This document shows positions 52,467 through 62,092 of a stretch of DNA of 64,000 nt, one piece after another. Below the pieces are notes generated by a model. That model worked only from the letters and a program-made list of their open reading frames with translations, was not told the origin of the DNA and did not search any database. The DNA is taken from positions 636,282 through 700,281 of the forward strand of contig NZ_CP028105.1 in NCBI RefSeq assembly GCF_003019675.1, given 5' to 3'. Both the position numbers and the translations under genes were made by a program. This stretch comes from Fusobacterium ulcerans. GTDB taxonomy: Bacteria > Fusobacteriota > Fusobacteriia > Fusobacteriales > Fusobacteriaceae. Position 1 is the first letter of the stretch, and every line of letters begins with the position of its first letter.

Positions 52467-53960
52467 TTATTTGCTTACATATATTAAACGATGCTCACTT
52501 TCAGCATCCAGTATAAATCCTTTTATTGTTTTTTGTAATCCAACATTATCATATGGATATACAAGAACAAGCATAGGAACTTCTTCCTGAACTATATCTT
52601 GTGCTTCTTTATAATAGTTGATTCTATCTTCTGGAACTGTACTTTCTCTTCCCATATCCAGAAGCTGATCCATTCTTTGGTTAGTGAAATATGTTCTATT
52701 TCCTGAGCTTCCATGATTTTTAGAATGGAATAAAGCATATAGAGCTGAGTCAGCATCTGGACTTGAAGTCCATCCCAGCAAGAACATATCATGTTCCCCT
52801 CTTGCTAATCTGTCAAGATATGAACCCCACTCTAATATTTCTATTTGAAGATCTATTCCTACTTGTTTTAATTGATCTTGAAGTATAACAGCTATATCTC
52901 TTCTTACTGTATTGTCATTTAACCATATTTTTGTTTTAAATCCATTCGGATATCCAGCCTGTGCCAAAAGTTCCTTAGCCTTAGCCACATTAAAAGAATA
53001 TTTTTTTGCATCTTTGCTATATCCAAATACGCTAGGAGATACTGGTGAGTTAGCCTCATTAGCTGCTCCTAAATATACTGCATCTATAATACTTTGTCTG
53101 TCTACAGCATATGCTATTGCCTGTCTTACAAGTTTATTATCAAAAGGAGCTTTTTTAGTATTAAATCCAAGATAATTAATATTCATTGCTGGTTCTTGAA
53201 TAAGGTTTAATCCTGAATGTTCTTTCACCATTCTTAAATCCACCGGATCTATATCATAAGCTATATCTGCTTCTTTTGTCTCCAGAGATATTGTTCTATT
53301 TACCCCTTCTGGGATAACTCTAAATACTAATGTATCTATCGCTGGTTTTCCCTTGAAATAATTAGGGTTTGCTTTTAAAGTAACTCTGTCTCCTGATCTC
53401 CAAGAATCAAATACAAATGGCCCTGTTCCTACTGGATGTTGTCCATAATCATTTCCGGCTGCTTTTACTGCTTTTTCATTTAAAATAGCAGCACCTTTAT
53501 GAGCTAAGTAATTTGTTAATGGCCCAAAAGGTTTTTTAGTTGTTATTTTAACTGTATTATCATCTACAGCTTCCACTTTATCTACATCATAAAAGAAACT
53601 CATCAGACTTGGAGATTCTTTAGCTCTTGTCAAACTAAATACAACGTCTGATGCCTTTAATGGATCTCCATTATGAAATTTAACATCTTTTCTCAAATGC
53701 AGTACTAGAGTCAATGGATCAATTTGCTCCCAACTTTCTGCCAATGCTGGAACCAGTTTCATACTTGGATCTCTTTCAATCAAAGTATCATAAATATTAA
53801 GATATACTCTGTGAGATGGAACATCATTTGATGCTGTTGGATCCATACTTTTAGCATCTGCATTTTGTGCCACTACAACAGTTGTCTCAGCATATATAGT
53901 GTTGAAACTAAATAAAGCAATCATCATAAACATTAAGATTGTAAATATTTTTTTCTTCAT
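52467..53960 (-). CDS. Periplasmic peptide-type substrate-binding protein, copy A
   Basis: 497 residues from the ATG after AGGAGGAG. Sec signal peptide with cleavage after IYA and no lipobox Cys, so soluble periplasmic. SBP_bac_5 fold (KFHNGDP, GTGPF, RVIPEGVNR, EWGSYLDRL), DppA/OppA/GsiB class. It is closely similar to copy B at 54184 throughout, showing tandem duplication. No permease or ATPase genes are adjacent. A promoter and a downstream sRNA-like unit flank it. Confidence 0.9.
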   Translation of the reverse strand: MKKKIFTILMFMMIALFSFNTIYAETTVVVAQNADAKSMDPTASNDVPSHRVYLNIYDTLIERDPSMKLVPALAESWEQIDPLTLVLHLRKDVKFHNGDPLKASDVVFSLTRAKESPSLMSFFYDVDKVEAVDDNTVKITTKKPFGPLTNYLAHKGAAILNEKAVKAAGNDYGQHPVGTGPFVFDSWRSGDRVTLKANPNYFKGKPAIDTLVFRVIPEGVNRTISLETKEADIAYDIDPVDLRMVKEHSGLNLIQEPAMNINYLGFNTKKAPFDNKLVRQAIAYAVDRQSIIDAVYLGAANEANSPVSPSVFGYSKDAKKYSFNVAKAKELLAQAGYPNGFKTKIWLNDNTVRRDIAVILQDQLKQVGIDLQIEILEWGSYLDRLARGEHDMFLLGWTSSPDADSALYALFHSKNHGSSGNRTYFTNQRMDQLLDMGRESTVPEDRINYYKEAQDIVQEEVPMLVLVYPYDNVGLQKTIKGFILDAESEHRLIYVSK

Positions 53961-54000
53961 AAAACACTCTCCTCCTGATATTTTAATCTCTAACATTATA

Positions 54001-54028
54001 AGTATACCCCATTAATTCCTAAAATCAA
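54001..54028 (-). promoter_or_regulatory. Predicted promoter of substrate-binding protein copy A
   Basis: TTGATT (54023-54028) and TATACT (54001-54006) with a 16-base spacer, about 40 bases before the start. Confidence 0.55.
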
Positions 54029-54057
54029 GATTTTTTTTGAAATTTTATTTTTTTCTT

Positions 54058-54091
54058 TGTAACATTTTTGTCACAATTACTTGGTATATTA
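54058..54091 (+). promoter_or_regulatory. ECF-like promoter of sRNA unit R3
   Basis: TGTAAC at 54058-54063, same spacing and surrounding sequence as R1 and R2. Confidence 0.45.
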
Positions 54092-54092
54092 A

Positions 54093-54180
54093 ACATATAA
54101 AATCTTTCCCCAAGATGTTTTAATATATAATATATAAAAATAGCAGGTAGCTTATACAGCCATCCTGCTATTTTTATATT
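54093..54180 (+). ncRNA. Candidate small RNA R3
   Basis: CTTTCCCCAAGATG at 54104-54117, identical to R1 and R2. The hairpin (54136-54147 with 54164-54175, 12-bp perfect stem) has a different, longer loop without CCCC. So the 5' segment is kept while the terminator differs. The hairpin is also placed to end the convergent SBP copy B transcript. Confidence 0.58.
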
Positions 54181-54183
54181 CTC

Positions 54184-55671
54184 CTATTTACTTACTGGAT
54201 AAAGATTATGTTGATTTTCAGGATCAAGTTCAAATCCTTTTATAGTTTTCTGCATTCCAACATTGTTATCTGGATAAACTAATGGAATTAATGGAACCTC
54301 ATCCATAATTATATCTTGTGCTTCTTTATAACTTTCTATTCTGTCTGCTTCTACAGTAGTCTCTCTTCCTTTATCAAGAAGCTCGTCTACTCTTGCATTT
54401 GTATAATAAGTTCTGTTTCCAGCACTTCCATGATTTTTAGAATGAAAAACTGCGTATAGAGCTGAGTCAGCATCTGGACTTGGTGTCCATCCTAATAAAA
54501 ACATATCATGTTCTTTTCTTATTAATCTGTCTAAGTAAGAACCCCATTCCAAAATTTCTATTGTAGCATCTATTCCTATTTGTTTTAATTGGTCTTGTAA
54601 AATAACTGCGGTATCTCTTCTGATTCCATTATCATTAGTCCATATTTTTGCTTTAAATCCATTTGGATATCCAGCCTGTGCCAAAAGTTCTTTAGCTTTA
54701 GCTACATTATAATCATATCCTTTAGTATCTTTATTGTATCCGAATACTTCAGGTGATACTGGAGAATTTGCTTTAGAAGCTGCTCCTAAATATACTGCTG
54801 CAATCATGCTGTCCATATCTATTGCATAAGCTATTGCCTGTCTTACCTCTTTTTTGTTAAAAGGAGCTTTTTCAGTATTAAATCCTAAATAGTTCATTGT
54901 TAAAGCTGATTTTTGAAGAAGAGTAAGATTTGAATGGTGTTTTACCATATCATGATCAATAGGATCTATATCATAAGCAATATCTGCTTCTTTTGTTTCC
55001 AGAGCTATTGTTCTATTTACTCCTTCAGGTATAACTCTGAATACTAATGTATCTATTGCAGGCTTTCCTTTGTAATAATCTGGATTTGCTTTTAAAACTA
55101 TTCTGTCTGCTGATACCCAAGAATCAAACATGAATGGTCCTGTTCCAATTGGATGCTGTCCATAGTTGTCTCCAGCAGCTTTTACTGCTTTTTCACTCAT
55201 TATTCCTGCACCTTTATGAGCAAGATAATTTACAAGCGGTCCAAAAGGTTTTTTTGTTGTTATTCTTACTGTTTCATCATCAATAGCTTCTATTTTATCT
55301 ATATCAGAATAAAAACTCATCATGCTTGGAGCATCTTTAGCTTTTTGAAGACTGAATACAACATCTCCAACAGTCATTGGATCTCCATTGTGGAATTTTA
55401 TATTCTTTCTTATTTTTACATCTAAAGTTAAAGGATCTACCTGTGTCCAGCTCTCTGCCAACCCTGGAACAAGTTTTCCATGATCTCTGTCTACCAGATT
55501 ATCATATATTTGAAGAGTTACTCTGTGAGAAGGTACATCATTAGATGCTGTAGGATCTAATGTTTTTGCATCTGCATTTTGAGCAACTGTCACAGTTGTT
55601 TCAGCATAAATATTTACTGATAATAAAGCCATTACTAATAAAAGAAAAATCATTGATAACTTCTTTTTCAT
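54184..55671 (-). CDS. Periplasmic peptide-type substrate-binding protein, copy B
   Basis: 495 residues. Signal peptide MKKKLSMIFLLLVMALL...IYA, soluble periplasmic form. Same SBP_bac_5 motifs as copy A (QNADAKTLDPTASNDVPSHR near 30-50; GTGPFMFDSW near 170). The two proteins differ mainly by conservative changes, so ligands are probably related, perhaps with altered specificity. Ribosome site GGGGG is 9-10 bases from ATG. First gene of the tandem pair. Confidence 0.9.
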   Translation of the reverse strand: MKKKLSMIFLLLVMALLSVNIYAETTVTVAQNADAKTLDPTASNDVPSHRVTLQIYDNLVDRDHGKLVPGLAESWTQVDPLTLDVKIRKNIKFHNGDPMTVGDVVFSLQKAKDAPSMMSFYSDIDKIEAIDDETVRITTKKPFGPLVNYLAHKGAGIMSEKAVKAAGDNYGQHPIGTGPFMFDSWVSADRIVLKANPDYYKGKPAIDTLVFRVIPEGVNRTIALETKEADIAYDIDPIDHDMVKHHSNLTLLQKSALTMNYLGFNTEKAPFNKKEVRQAIAYAIDMDSMIAAVYLGAASKANSPVSPEVFGYNKDTKGYDYNVAKAKELLAQAGYPNGFKAKIWTNDNGIRRDTAVILQDQLKQIGIDATIEILEWGSYLDRLIRKEHDMFLLGWTPSPDADSALYAVFHSKNHGSAGNRTYYTNARVDELLDKGRETTVEADRIESYKEAQDIIMDEVPLIPLVYPDNNVGMQKTIKGFELDPENQHNLYPVSK

Positions 55672-55803
55672 ATTTTTTTAACCCCCTGTTTAGTTATGAG
55701 CATATTATACTACAAAACTTTCTAAAATTAAAGATTAATTACGAAAATAATACATTTTCATTTAATCGTAAAATGAAAAATATTTTTCGATTTAGTTCCC
55801 AAA

Positions 55804-55848
55804 AATAAAAGACAGCTCAAAATCATATTAAGATTTTAAAAGCTGTCT
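55804..55848 (-). terminator. Intrinsic terminator of the S66 peptidase gene
   Basis: AGACAGCT (55810-55817) pairs with AGCTGTCT (55841-55848), with further pairing inside, T-rich tail on the minus strand. Confidence 0.8.
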
Positions 55849-55873
55849 ATAATTTTTATATTCTAAGGCTTCA

Positions 55874-56908
55874 TTAAATTGTTGGGCTTTCTAAAAAAGT
55901 TATTGTTTTTCTTTCACAATTTAATTCTGTTGTAATTCCATATGGAATTATTCCAATTGGCTTAGCATGTCCAAAATTTACATTGTAAAAAATTGGGAGA
56001 TTAAATAATTTTTCCTCATTTACTATAACATGTTTAATTACTTTTTTATATTCTTCATAGAATACTTCACCTTGTGGTTTTCCTACAATAATACCTTTTA
56101 GCTCTTTCAATATTCCTTGTGCAGCAAGATTTCTAAAAGTCCATTTGATAAATTCTGGTGATGGTTTATCTTCACTTGTTTCAATAAATAATACTGCGTT
56201 TTTCCACTCTTCTAAAGATGGCCAGATTTTTGTAGAATTAGCCATCATAAATACATCAATACATCCACCTAAAAGATGGCCTTTTACAATTCCAGAGCCG
56301 TTTATAATTTCATAACCATGCTTATCTTTTTTCATTATATGCGGCGTATCTATATTTTTCTCTTCCCACAAGATATAATCATCTGTCCATTCAGGACTTG
56401 GAAGAAGAGAATATTGATTCCATTCACTAAATAATATGTCCTTAACAGCCTTCTCAGTGTAATCAAATATTTTTACATATTCTCCAAACTCACACATTAC
56501 AGATGGCCCATAAAATGATACAAGCCCTGCCTTATACATCATAAAATGGTTTATTGTGGTGTCAGAATATCCCATAAATATTTTAGGATTATTTTTTATT
56601 ACTTCTAAATCAATATATGGAAGCGTACGTACTGTATCATCTCCTCCAATAGCACAAAATACAGCTGAAATTGATTTTTCTAGAAATGCACACATCAAAT
56701 CCTCAGCTCTCAATTCAGGATGGGTTGCTATAAATTCACTTCCTTTTAAAGTATGTGGCATACAAATAACTTCTAGTCCAAAATTCTTTTCTAATCTATT
56801 TTTGGCAATATGAAATTTGTGAATGAAATTATCATCCCCTAAGCCACCCCATGAAAGACTGACAATAGCAACTTTATCTCCTTTTTTTAATCGCCTTGGC
56901 TTTATCAT
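55874..56908 (-). CDS. S66-family peptidase (LD-carboxypeptidase / MccF-like)
   Basis: 344 residues. The N-terminal strand GDKVAIVSLSWGG and the nucleophile Ser115 in FMGYSDTT are typical. Glu in FIETSED (near 242) and His in NFGHAKPIG (near 313) complete the Ser-Glu-His triad. S66 enzymes cut LD-peptide bonds in peptidoglycan recycling, while MccF cuts acyl-adenylate antibiotics such as microcin C; the length and GHxxPI end favour the MccF branch. No signal peptide, so cytoplasmic. 38 bases after the threonine aldolase gene. Confidence 0.85.
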   Translation of the reverse strand: MIKPRRLKKGDKVAIVSLSWGGLGDDNFIHKFHIAKNRLEKNFGLEVICMPHTLKGSEFIATHPELRAEDLMCAFLEKSISAVFCAIGGDDTVRTLPYIDLEVIKNNPKIFMGYSDTTINHFMMYKAGLVSFYGPSVMCEFGEYVKIFDYTEKAVKDILFSEWNQYSLLPSPEWTDDYILWEEKNIDTPHIMKKDKHGYEIINGSGIVKGHLLGGCIDVFMMANSTKIWPSLEEWKNAVLFIETSEDKPSPEFIKWTFRNLAAQGILKELKGIIVGKPQGEVFYEEYKKVIKHVIVNEEKLFNLPIFYNVNFGHAKPIGIIPYGITTELNCERKTITFLESPTI

Positions 56909-56945
56909 TTTAGTGTCCTTTCTTTAAAATAAGATAATCAATATA

Positions 56946-57989
56946 TTATTTATATTTCTTACATAATTCTTCAAAATCTTTTAGAAATTCATCCACATGT
57001 TCTTTCTTAGTTGCCCAAGATGTTACAAAACGTATAGCAGAATGTTTTTCATCTACTTTTTCCCAGAATTCATATCTGTATTTTTTTCCTATTTCCTCTA
57101 TCATTTCTACTGGGAATATTGGAAACTGTTGATTTGTATATGAATCTGTTTTTAATTCAAACCCTTTATCTAAAAATGCTTTTTTTAATGTCATAGCCAT
57201 TTCATTAGAGTGTTTTCCTACTTGATAGTAGTTATCTCCTTTGAATAATTCAGCAAACTGTACTCCTAAAAGTCTTCCTTTTGCTAAAGTAGCCCCTTTT
57301 TGTTTTGTGATACGTATAAACTGACTTTTTCTCAATTCTTTATTCACTATAACCAAAGCTTCTCCAAATAAAAGTCCACATTTTGTTCCTCCAATATAGA
57401 AAACATCTGAATATTTTGGATAGTCTTCAAGCTGAAGATCATTTTTTTCAGAAGCCAGAGCTGAAGCTAATCTCGCTCCATCAATGTATAAATAAAGATC
57501 CCTAGATTTGCAGTATTCATAAAGATCAATAAGTTCCTGTTTACTGTAAAGAGTTCCTATTTCTGTAGGATTTGATATGTACACCATTTTAGGTTGAACC
57601 ATATGAGTATCTTCATGAAGATCCACTGATTTTCTTACAATCTCCACATTTAATTTTCCGTCTCCAGAAGTTTTTAATTCAATTACTTTATGACCAGTAG
57701 CTTCTATTGCTCCACCTTCATGCACACTTATATGTCCTGTATCAGCAGCTATTACCGCCTCATGAGGACGTAAAGAATGAGCTATTGTAAGCAGATTTGT
57801 TTGAGTCCCTCCTACTAAAAGACGTACATAACAATCGTCACATTTGATGCTTTTCTTTATTGCTTCTACAGCCTGAGCTGTATACTCATCTTCACCATAT
57901 CCAACTGTCTGTTCCATATTTGTTTTTAATAAAGCTTCCATTATATATGGCAATGCCCCTTCACTGTAGTCATTCTTAAAACTTATCAT
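56946..57989 (-). CDS. Low-specificity L-threonine aldolase family enzyme
   Basis: 347 residues, PLP-dependent fold type I. GGTQTNL near 60, HISVHEGGAIE near 86-96, LYIDGARL near 167 and the PLP lysine K203 in GGTKCG are all in place. The family splits L-threonine or allo-threonine to glycine and acetaldehyde. Ribosome site AAGGAGGAAT. Possibly co-transcribed with the S66 peptidase. Confidence 0.9.
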   Translation of the reverse strand: MISFKNDYSEGALPYIMEALLKTNMEQTVGYGEDEYTAQAVEAIKKSIKCDDCYVRLLVGGTQTNLLTIAHSLRPHEAVIAADTGHISVHEGGAIEATGHKVIELKTSGDGKLNVEIVRKSVDLHEDTHMVQPKMVYISNPTEIGTLYSKQELIDLYEYCKSRDLYLYIDGARLASALASEKNDLQLEDYPKYSDVFYIGGTKCGLLFGEALVIVNKELRKSQFIRITKQKGATLAKGRLLGVQFAELFKGDNYYQVGKHSNEMAMTLKKAFLDKGFELKTDSYTNQQFPIFPVEMIEEIGKKYRYEFWEKVDEKHSAIRFVTSWATKKEHVDEFLKDFEELCKKYK

Positions 57990-58419
57990 TTTATTCCTCC
58001 TTATGCAGCCTTTTTATTTTCATAAAAATTCATACCCTACTAAGAAAATTATAGTAAGTTTATTTCCATTTGTAAAGATTTCTTTTCTATATATTTGTTT
58101 GTATATTTTGAAATATTTTCTATTATTTTCCATATTAATTAAATTTTTCTAAATTATTTTCAGACATATTTTTCGAAATAATTTATTTTTCTTCACCTCT
58201 ATCTTATCCTTAAATTCTTTTATTAACAAAAGTATTTTTTAATCATCACTTTCACTAATGCTAATTATTTAAACAATTGTCTTGAATTTTTAGTCAAAAT
58301 ATGGTATTTTTCTTTATAATAAGTAAAGTTTTCTTTGTTCTTTATTTTTTCCTAAAAAACTAAAAACAACAGGAAATTTTTCAAAATCTTTTAATTAAGA
58401 TTATAAAGGGGGAATTTGT
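57990..58419. promoter_or_regulatory. Divergent intergenic region with promoter of the permease-M20 operon
   Basis: 430 AT-rich bases without a gene. A sigma70-like element for the plus strand lies near 58282-58320: TTGAAT and TATTTT with 17 bases between, or a separate TATAAT at 58315-58320. AAAGGGGGAA precedes the permease ATG. Nothing else recognised. Confidence 0.45.
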
Positions 58420-59628
58420 ATGGCAATGAACAGTTTACAAGCTTTTATTGTACTGGCTATAGTATATTATGCTGGTGAATTTATTGGAACAAGAACGAAA
58501 GCGTGGATACCATCAGTTTTCGTCACTGCATGTTTATTTTTATTTGGATATTGGACATTTTTTCCAAAAAATATAGTTGATATCGCTGGTTTAGGGGCTC
58601 CACTTGGAGGATTATTAGCAATCATGCTTTGTATCACTCATATGGGTACTATTATCAGTATTGAGCAGTTGAAATCTCAATGGAAGATTATCTGCGTCAC
58701 ACTTGCTGGACTTTTAGGAATGGTAGTTTTCTGTTGGTTCATCTGCATACCTCTAGTAGGTCGTGCTTTTGTTATTGCTGGTCTTCCATCTCTTACTGGT
58801 GGAATCGTGGCTGCTACAATGATGAATCAGGCTGCTGCTGCTAAAGGGTTAAATGTCGCTGCTGTTCTTGCTATTGCAATGTATGCTATTCAAGGATTTG
58901 TTGGATATCCATTGACAGCTATTGTATTGAAAAAAGAAGGAAAAATGCTTCTTGAAAGATATCACAAAGGTGAAAGAGGAGTTCTTGGAAACGAAGGTGT
59001 AGATGCTGGTACAGGAAATATGGCTGTAAAAGAAGAGACTAAGAAAACACTTATTCCTCCTATGCCTGAAAAATATTCAACTACTGCATTTATCTTATTA
59101 AAACTTATGCTTGTTTCTTACCTTTCTACACTTATTTCTGGATGGACTGGTGGAAAGCTTAATGCAGCAGTTATTACTCTTGTTCTAGGTATAGTTTTCA
59201 CTGAACTTGGATTCTTAGATAAAAACTCGCTTCAAAAATCTGGTTCTTATGGATTCTTGATGTATGTTCTTATGATATTCGTTTTCTCTGGTCTTAAAGA
59301 TGCTACTCCTGAAATGCTTCTAGAGTGTATTGGACCAATGTTTGTAATAATTGTTGTTGGAGTTATTGGAATGGGTATTCTTTCAATAGCAGTTGGAAAA
59401 TTCCTTAATGTAAGCTGGAGAATGGCTCTTGCTACTTCACTTACAGCTCTTTATGGATTCCCACCTAACTATATTCTTACTGAAGAAGCTGCAAAAGCTT
59501 TGGCACAAACACCAGAAGAAAAACAATTCCTTATGGATAACACTCTTCCTCAAATGATCGTTGGAGGATTTGTAACAGTAACTATTACTTCTGTTATTAT
59601 AGCTGGAATATTTGTAAACTTAATTTAA
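58420..59628 (+). CDS. Putative permease of unrecognised family
   Basis: 402 residues with about 10 membrane helices in two halves, separated by a charged loop (about 175-220). Gly-rich segments (GLGAPLGGLLA near 57, GLPSLTGGIVAATMMNQAAA near 126) resemble the re-entrant loops of GltS/ESS-like secondary transporters, but I cannot assign the family with confidence. It is followed after 38 bases by two M20 amidohydrolases, so it most likely imports their substrate (an N-acyl amino acid or small peptide), or exports a product. Confidence 0.65.
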   Translation: MAMNSLQAFIVLAIVYYAGEFIGTRTKAWIPSVFVTACLFLFGYWTFFPKNIVDIAGLGAPLGGLLAIMLCITHMGTIISIEQLKSQWKIICVTLAGLLGMVVFCWFICIPLVGRAFVIAGLPSLTGGIVAATMMNQAAAAKGLNVAAVLAIAMYAIQGFVGYPLTAIVLKKEGKMLLERYHKGERGVLGNEGVDAGTGNMAVKEETKKTLIPPMPEKYSTTAFILLKLMLVSYLSTLISGWTGGKLNAAVITLVLGIVFTELGFLDKNSLQKSGSYGFLMYVLMIFVFSGLKDATPEMLLECIGPMFVIIVVGVIGMGILSIAVGKFLNVSWRMALATSLTALYGFPPNYILTEEAAKALAQTPEEKQFLMDNTLPQMIVGGFVTVTITSVIIAGIFVNLI

Positions 59629-59666
59629 ACAATTCACATCAATTTTAATAAAAAGGAGATTTTTTC

Positions 59667-60863
59667 ATGGATATAAAAAAACTTGCTGAAAAATATGATG
59701 ATTATATCATTGAACAAAGAAGATATTTTCATCAACGCCCAGAACTTTCTTTTGAAGAAAAAGAAACTACTCAAGCCTTGAAAAAACAGCTTGAAGATAT
59801 GGGAATAGAAGTTACTACTTTTGATGATTACTACGGTCTTGTAGGTATGATCCGTGGTGGAAAAAAATCAGGAAAGACTGTAATGCTCAGAGCTGATATA
59901 GATGCTCTTCCTATTGAAGAACATGCTGATGTTCCTTTTGCTTCTACAAATGGTAAAATGCACGCCTGCGGACATGACTGCCATATGGCTATGCTGTTAG
60001 GAGCTGTTAAAATATTAAATGAAATAAAAGATGAACTTGATGGAGATGTAAAAATATTATTCCAATCAGCAGAAGAATCTTGCTATGGAGCTAAATACTA
60101 TGTAGAAAAAGGAATTCTTGATGATGTAGATGCTGTATTTGGTATGCACATCTGGGGAACTTTAGATGCTCCATATTTCAATCTGGAAGCTGGTGGAAGA
60201 ATGGCTTCTTGTGATAACTTTAAAATAACTGTAAAAGGTACAAGTGCTCATGGCTCTGCTCCTCATCTAGGACATGATGCTATTGTAGCTGCTGCTTCAA
60301 TGATTATGAATCTTCAAACTTTTGTAAGCAGAATGAATGATCCTCTAAATACTCTGGTACTTTCTATTGGTACTTTTAAAGGTGGTCAAAGATTCAATAT
60401 AATTCCTAACTATGTAGAAATGGAAGGAACTATACGTACTTATTCAAGAGAATTAAGAAAGAAAATGGAAGCAAATATAAAAGCAATTATTGAAAATGTA
60501 GCCAATATTTTTGGCTGCCAAGTAGAATTGGAATATGATGCCTTCCCTAACCCTGTTATCAATGAGCACAAAGATTTAAACAGACTTGCTCATGATGCTG
60601 CTGTAAAATTATATGGTGAAGAATCTCTTACTACTATGTCTAAACTTACAGGATCAGAAGACTTTGCATATTTTATGGATAAAGTCCCTGGATTTTTTGG
60701 ATTCTTAGGATGTGCAAATGAAGAGATAGGAGCTTGTTACTCTAACCACAATGACAAATTTAAAGTGGATGAGACTGTACTGCACAGAGGTTCTGCCCTA
60801 TATGCTCAATTTGCAGTTGATTTCCTTGCTGAAAAATCTAAAAATGAGGGAGGGAATAAATAA
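59667..60863 (+). CDS. M20 family amidohydrolase, copy 1
   Basis: 398 residues of the M20D (IAA-amino acid hydrolase/hippurate hydrolase) type. Metal-binding segments are KMHACGHDCHMAML near 95-110, LFQSAEESCYGAK near 133 and GMHIWGT near 162; SEDFAYF near 340 is also present. The second segment has Ser where most members have Pro (QPAEE). It removes N-acyl groups from amino acids or cuts dipeptide-like amides. The stop overlaps the start of the second M20 gene (TAATG). Confidence 0.88.
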   Translation: MDIKKLAEKYDDYIIEQRRYFHQRPELSFEEKETTQALKKQLEDMGIEVTTFDDYYGLVGMIRGGKKSGKTVMLRADIDALPIEEHADVPFASTNGKMHACGHDCHMAMLLGAVKILNEIKDELDGDVKILFQSAEESCYGAKYYVEKGILDDVDAVFGMHIWGTLDAPYFNLEAGGRMASCDNFKITVKGTSAHGSAPHLGHDAIVAAASMIMNLQTFVSRMNDPLNTLVLSIGTFKGGQRFNIIPNYVEMEGTIRTYSRELRKKMEANIKAIIENVANIFGCQVELEYDAFPNPVINEHKDLNRLAHDAAVKLYGEESLTTMSKLTGSEDFAYFMDKVPGFFGFLGCANEEIGACYSNHNDKFKVDETVLHRGSALYAQFAVDFLAEKSKNEGGNK

Positions 60864-62041
60864 TGTTAATCAAAGAACTTTCTGAAAAATATAATGACTA
60901 TATTATAGATCGTAGAAGATATTACCATCAATATCCTGAACTTACTCTTCAAGAAATTGAAACTACAAAGTCTATAATCAAGGACTTAAAAGAAATAGGA
61001 ATAGAAGATATTAAAACATTTAAAGATTTTCATGGATGTGTAGGAATATTGAAAGGTGGAAAGCCAGGTAAAACTGTTCTTTTACGTGCAGATATTGATG
61101 CTCTTCCTGTACTTGAAAAAACTGAGCTTCCTTTTGCTTCAAAAATTGAAGGAAAAATGCATGCTTGTGGTCATGATAATCACATAGCTATGCTGTTGGG
61201 AGCTGCTAAAATATTATTTGATATGAAAGATGAAGTAGCTGGAACTGTTAAATTCTTATTCCAGCCAGCAGAAGAACTTGCTGTAGGAGCAAAGGCTGTA
61301 GTTGAACAAGGTGTCATGGACGATGTTGATGCCTGCTATGGTATTCATATCTGGTCTATGGTAGATTCTCCAAAAATCAATATGGAAATTGGAGAGAGAA
61401 TGGCTTCTTGTGACAATTTCAAAGTTACTATTAAAGGATTTGGATCTCACGGATCTGCTCCACATTTAGGACATGACGCTATTGTTGCTGCCAGTGCTGT
61501 TATAATGGGACTTCAAACTATTGTCAGCCGTATCAATAATCCATTGAACGCTGCTGTTGTTACTATTGGAGTAGTTGATGCTGGACAAAGATTTAATATA
61601 ATTGCTGACAAAGCTGTATTAGAAGGAACTGTACGTACTTTCAATAAGAAATTCAGAATGGAAATTGAAGGACTTATCAGACAGATATCTGAAGATATAG
61701 CTGCTGGATATCAATGTACTGCTGAAACTGAGTACTCATATCTGACTGGTGCTGTTATCAATGAGGATCAGCATCTAGTTGATTTAGCTCAAAATGCAGT
61801 TAAAAAACTATATGGTGAAGATGGATTAGCTGAACTTGAAAAAATGACAGGTTCTGAAGATTTCGCCTACCTTATGGAAAAAGCTCCGGGAGTATATGGT
61901 TTCATTGGTGCTAGAAGTGCTGCTATCCCTGGTTCTGAAAAAAGTAACCATCACGAATGTTTCACAGTTGATGAAGCTGCTTTACAAAGAGGAGCAGCTG
62001 TTGCTGCACAATTTGCCTTTGACTTCTTAGGTGGAAAATAA
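60863..62041 (+). CDS. M20 family amidohydrolase, copy 2
   Basis: 392 residues, clear paralogue of copy 1: MHACGHDNHIAMLLGA near 97, LFQPAEELAVGAK near 133, GIHIWSM near 162 and GSEDFAYL near 337. The two proteins share the same layout, with residue changes around the active site that may alter specificity. Coupled translation (TAATG). The operon ends with the terminator at 62060. Confidence 0.88.
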   Translation: MLIKELSEKYNDYIIDRRRYYHQYPELTLQEIETTKSIIKDLKEIGIEDIKTFKDFHGCVGILKGGKPGKTVLLRADIDALPVLEKTELPFASKIEGKMHACGHDNHIAMLLGAAKILFDMKDEVAGTVKFLFQPAEELAVGAKAVVEQGVMDDVDACYGIHIWSMVDSPKINMEIGERMASCDNFKVTIKGFGSHGSAPHLGHDAIVAASAVIMGLQTIVSRINNPLNAAVVTIGVVDAGQRFNIIADKAVLEGTVRTFNKKFRMEIEGLIRQISEDIAAGYQCTAETEYSYLTGAVINEDQHLVDLAQNAVKKLYGEDGLAELEKMTGSEDFAYLMEKAPGVYGFIGARSAAIPGSEKSNHHECFTVDEAALQRGAAVAAQFAFDFLGGK

Positions 62042-62059
62042 TAGAGAATAATTTAATAG

Positions 62060-62092
62060 GGCAGCTGAAATTTTCAGCTGCCTTGTTTTTTT
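62060..62092. terminator. Bidirectional intrinsic terminator
   Basis: GGCAGCTGAAA (62060-62070) pairs perfectly with TTTCAGCTGCC (62072-62082), followed by T runs; it separates the M20 operon from the convergent methyltransferase gene. Confidence 0.88.
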
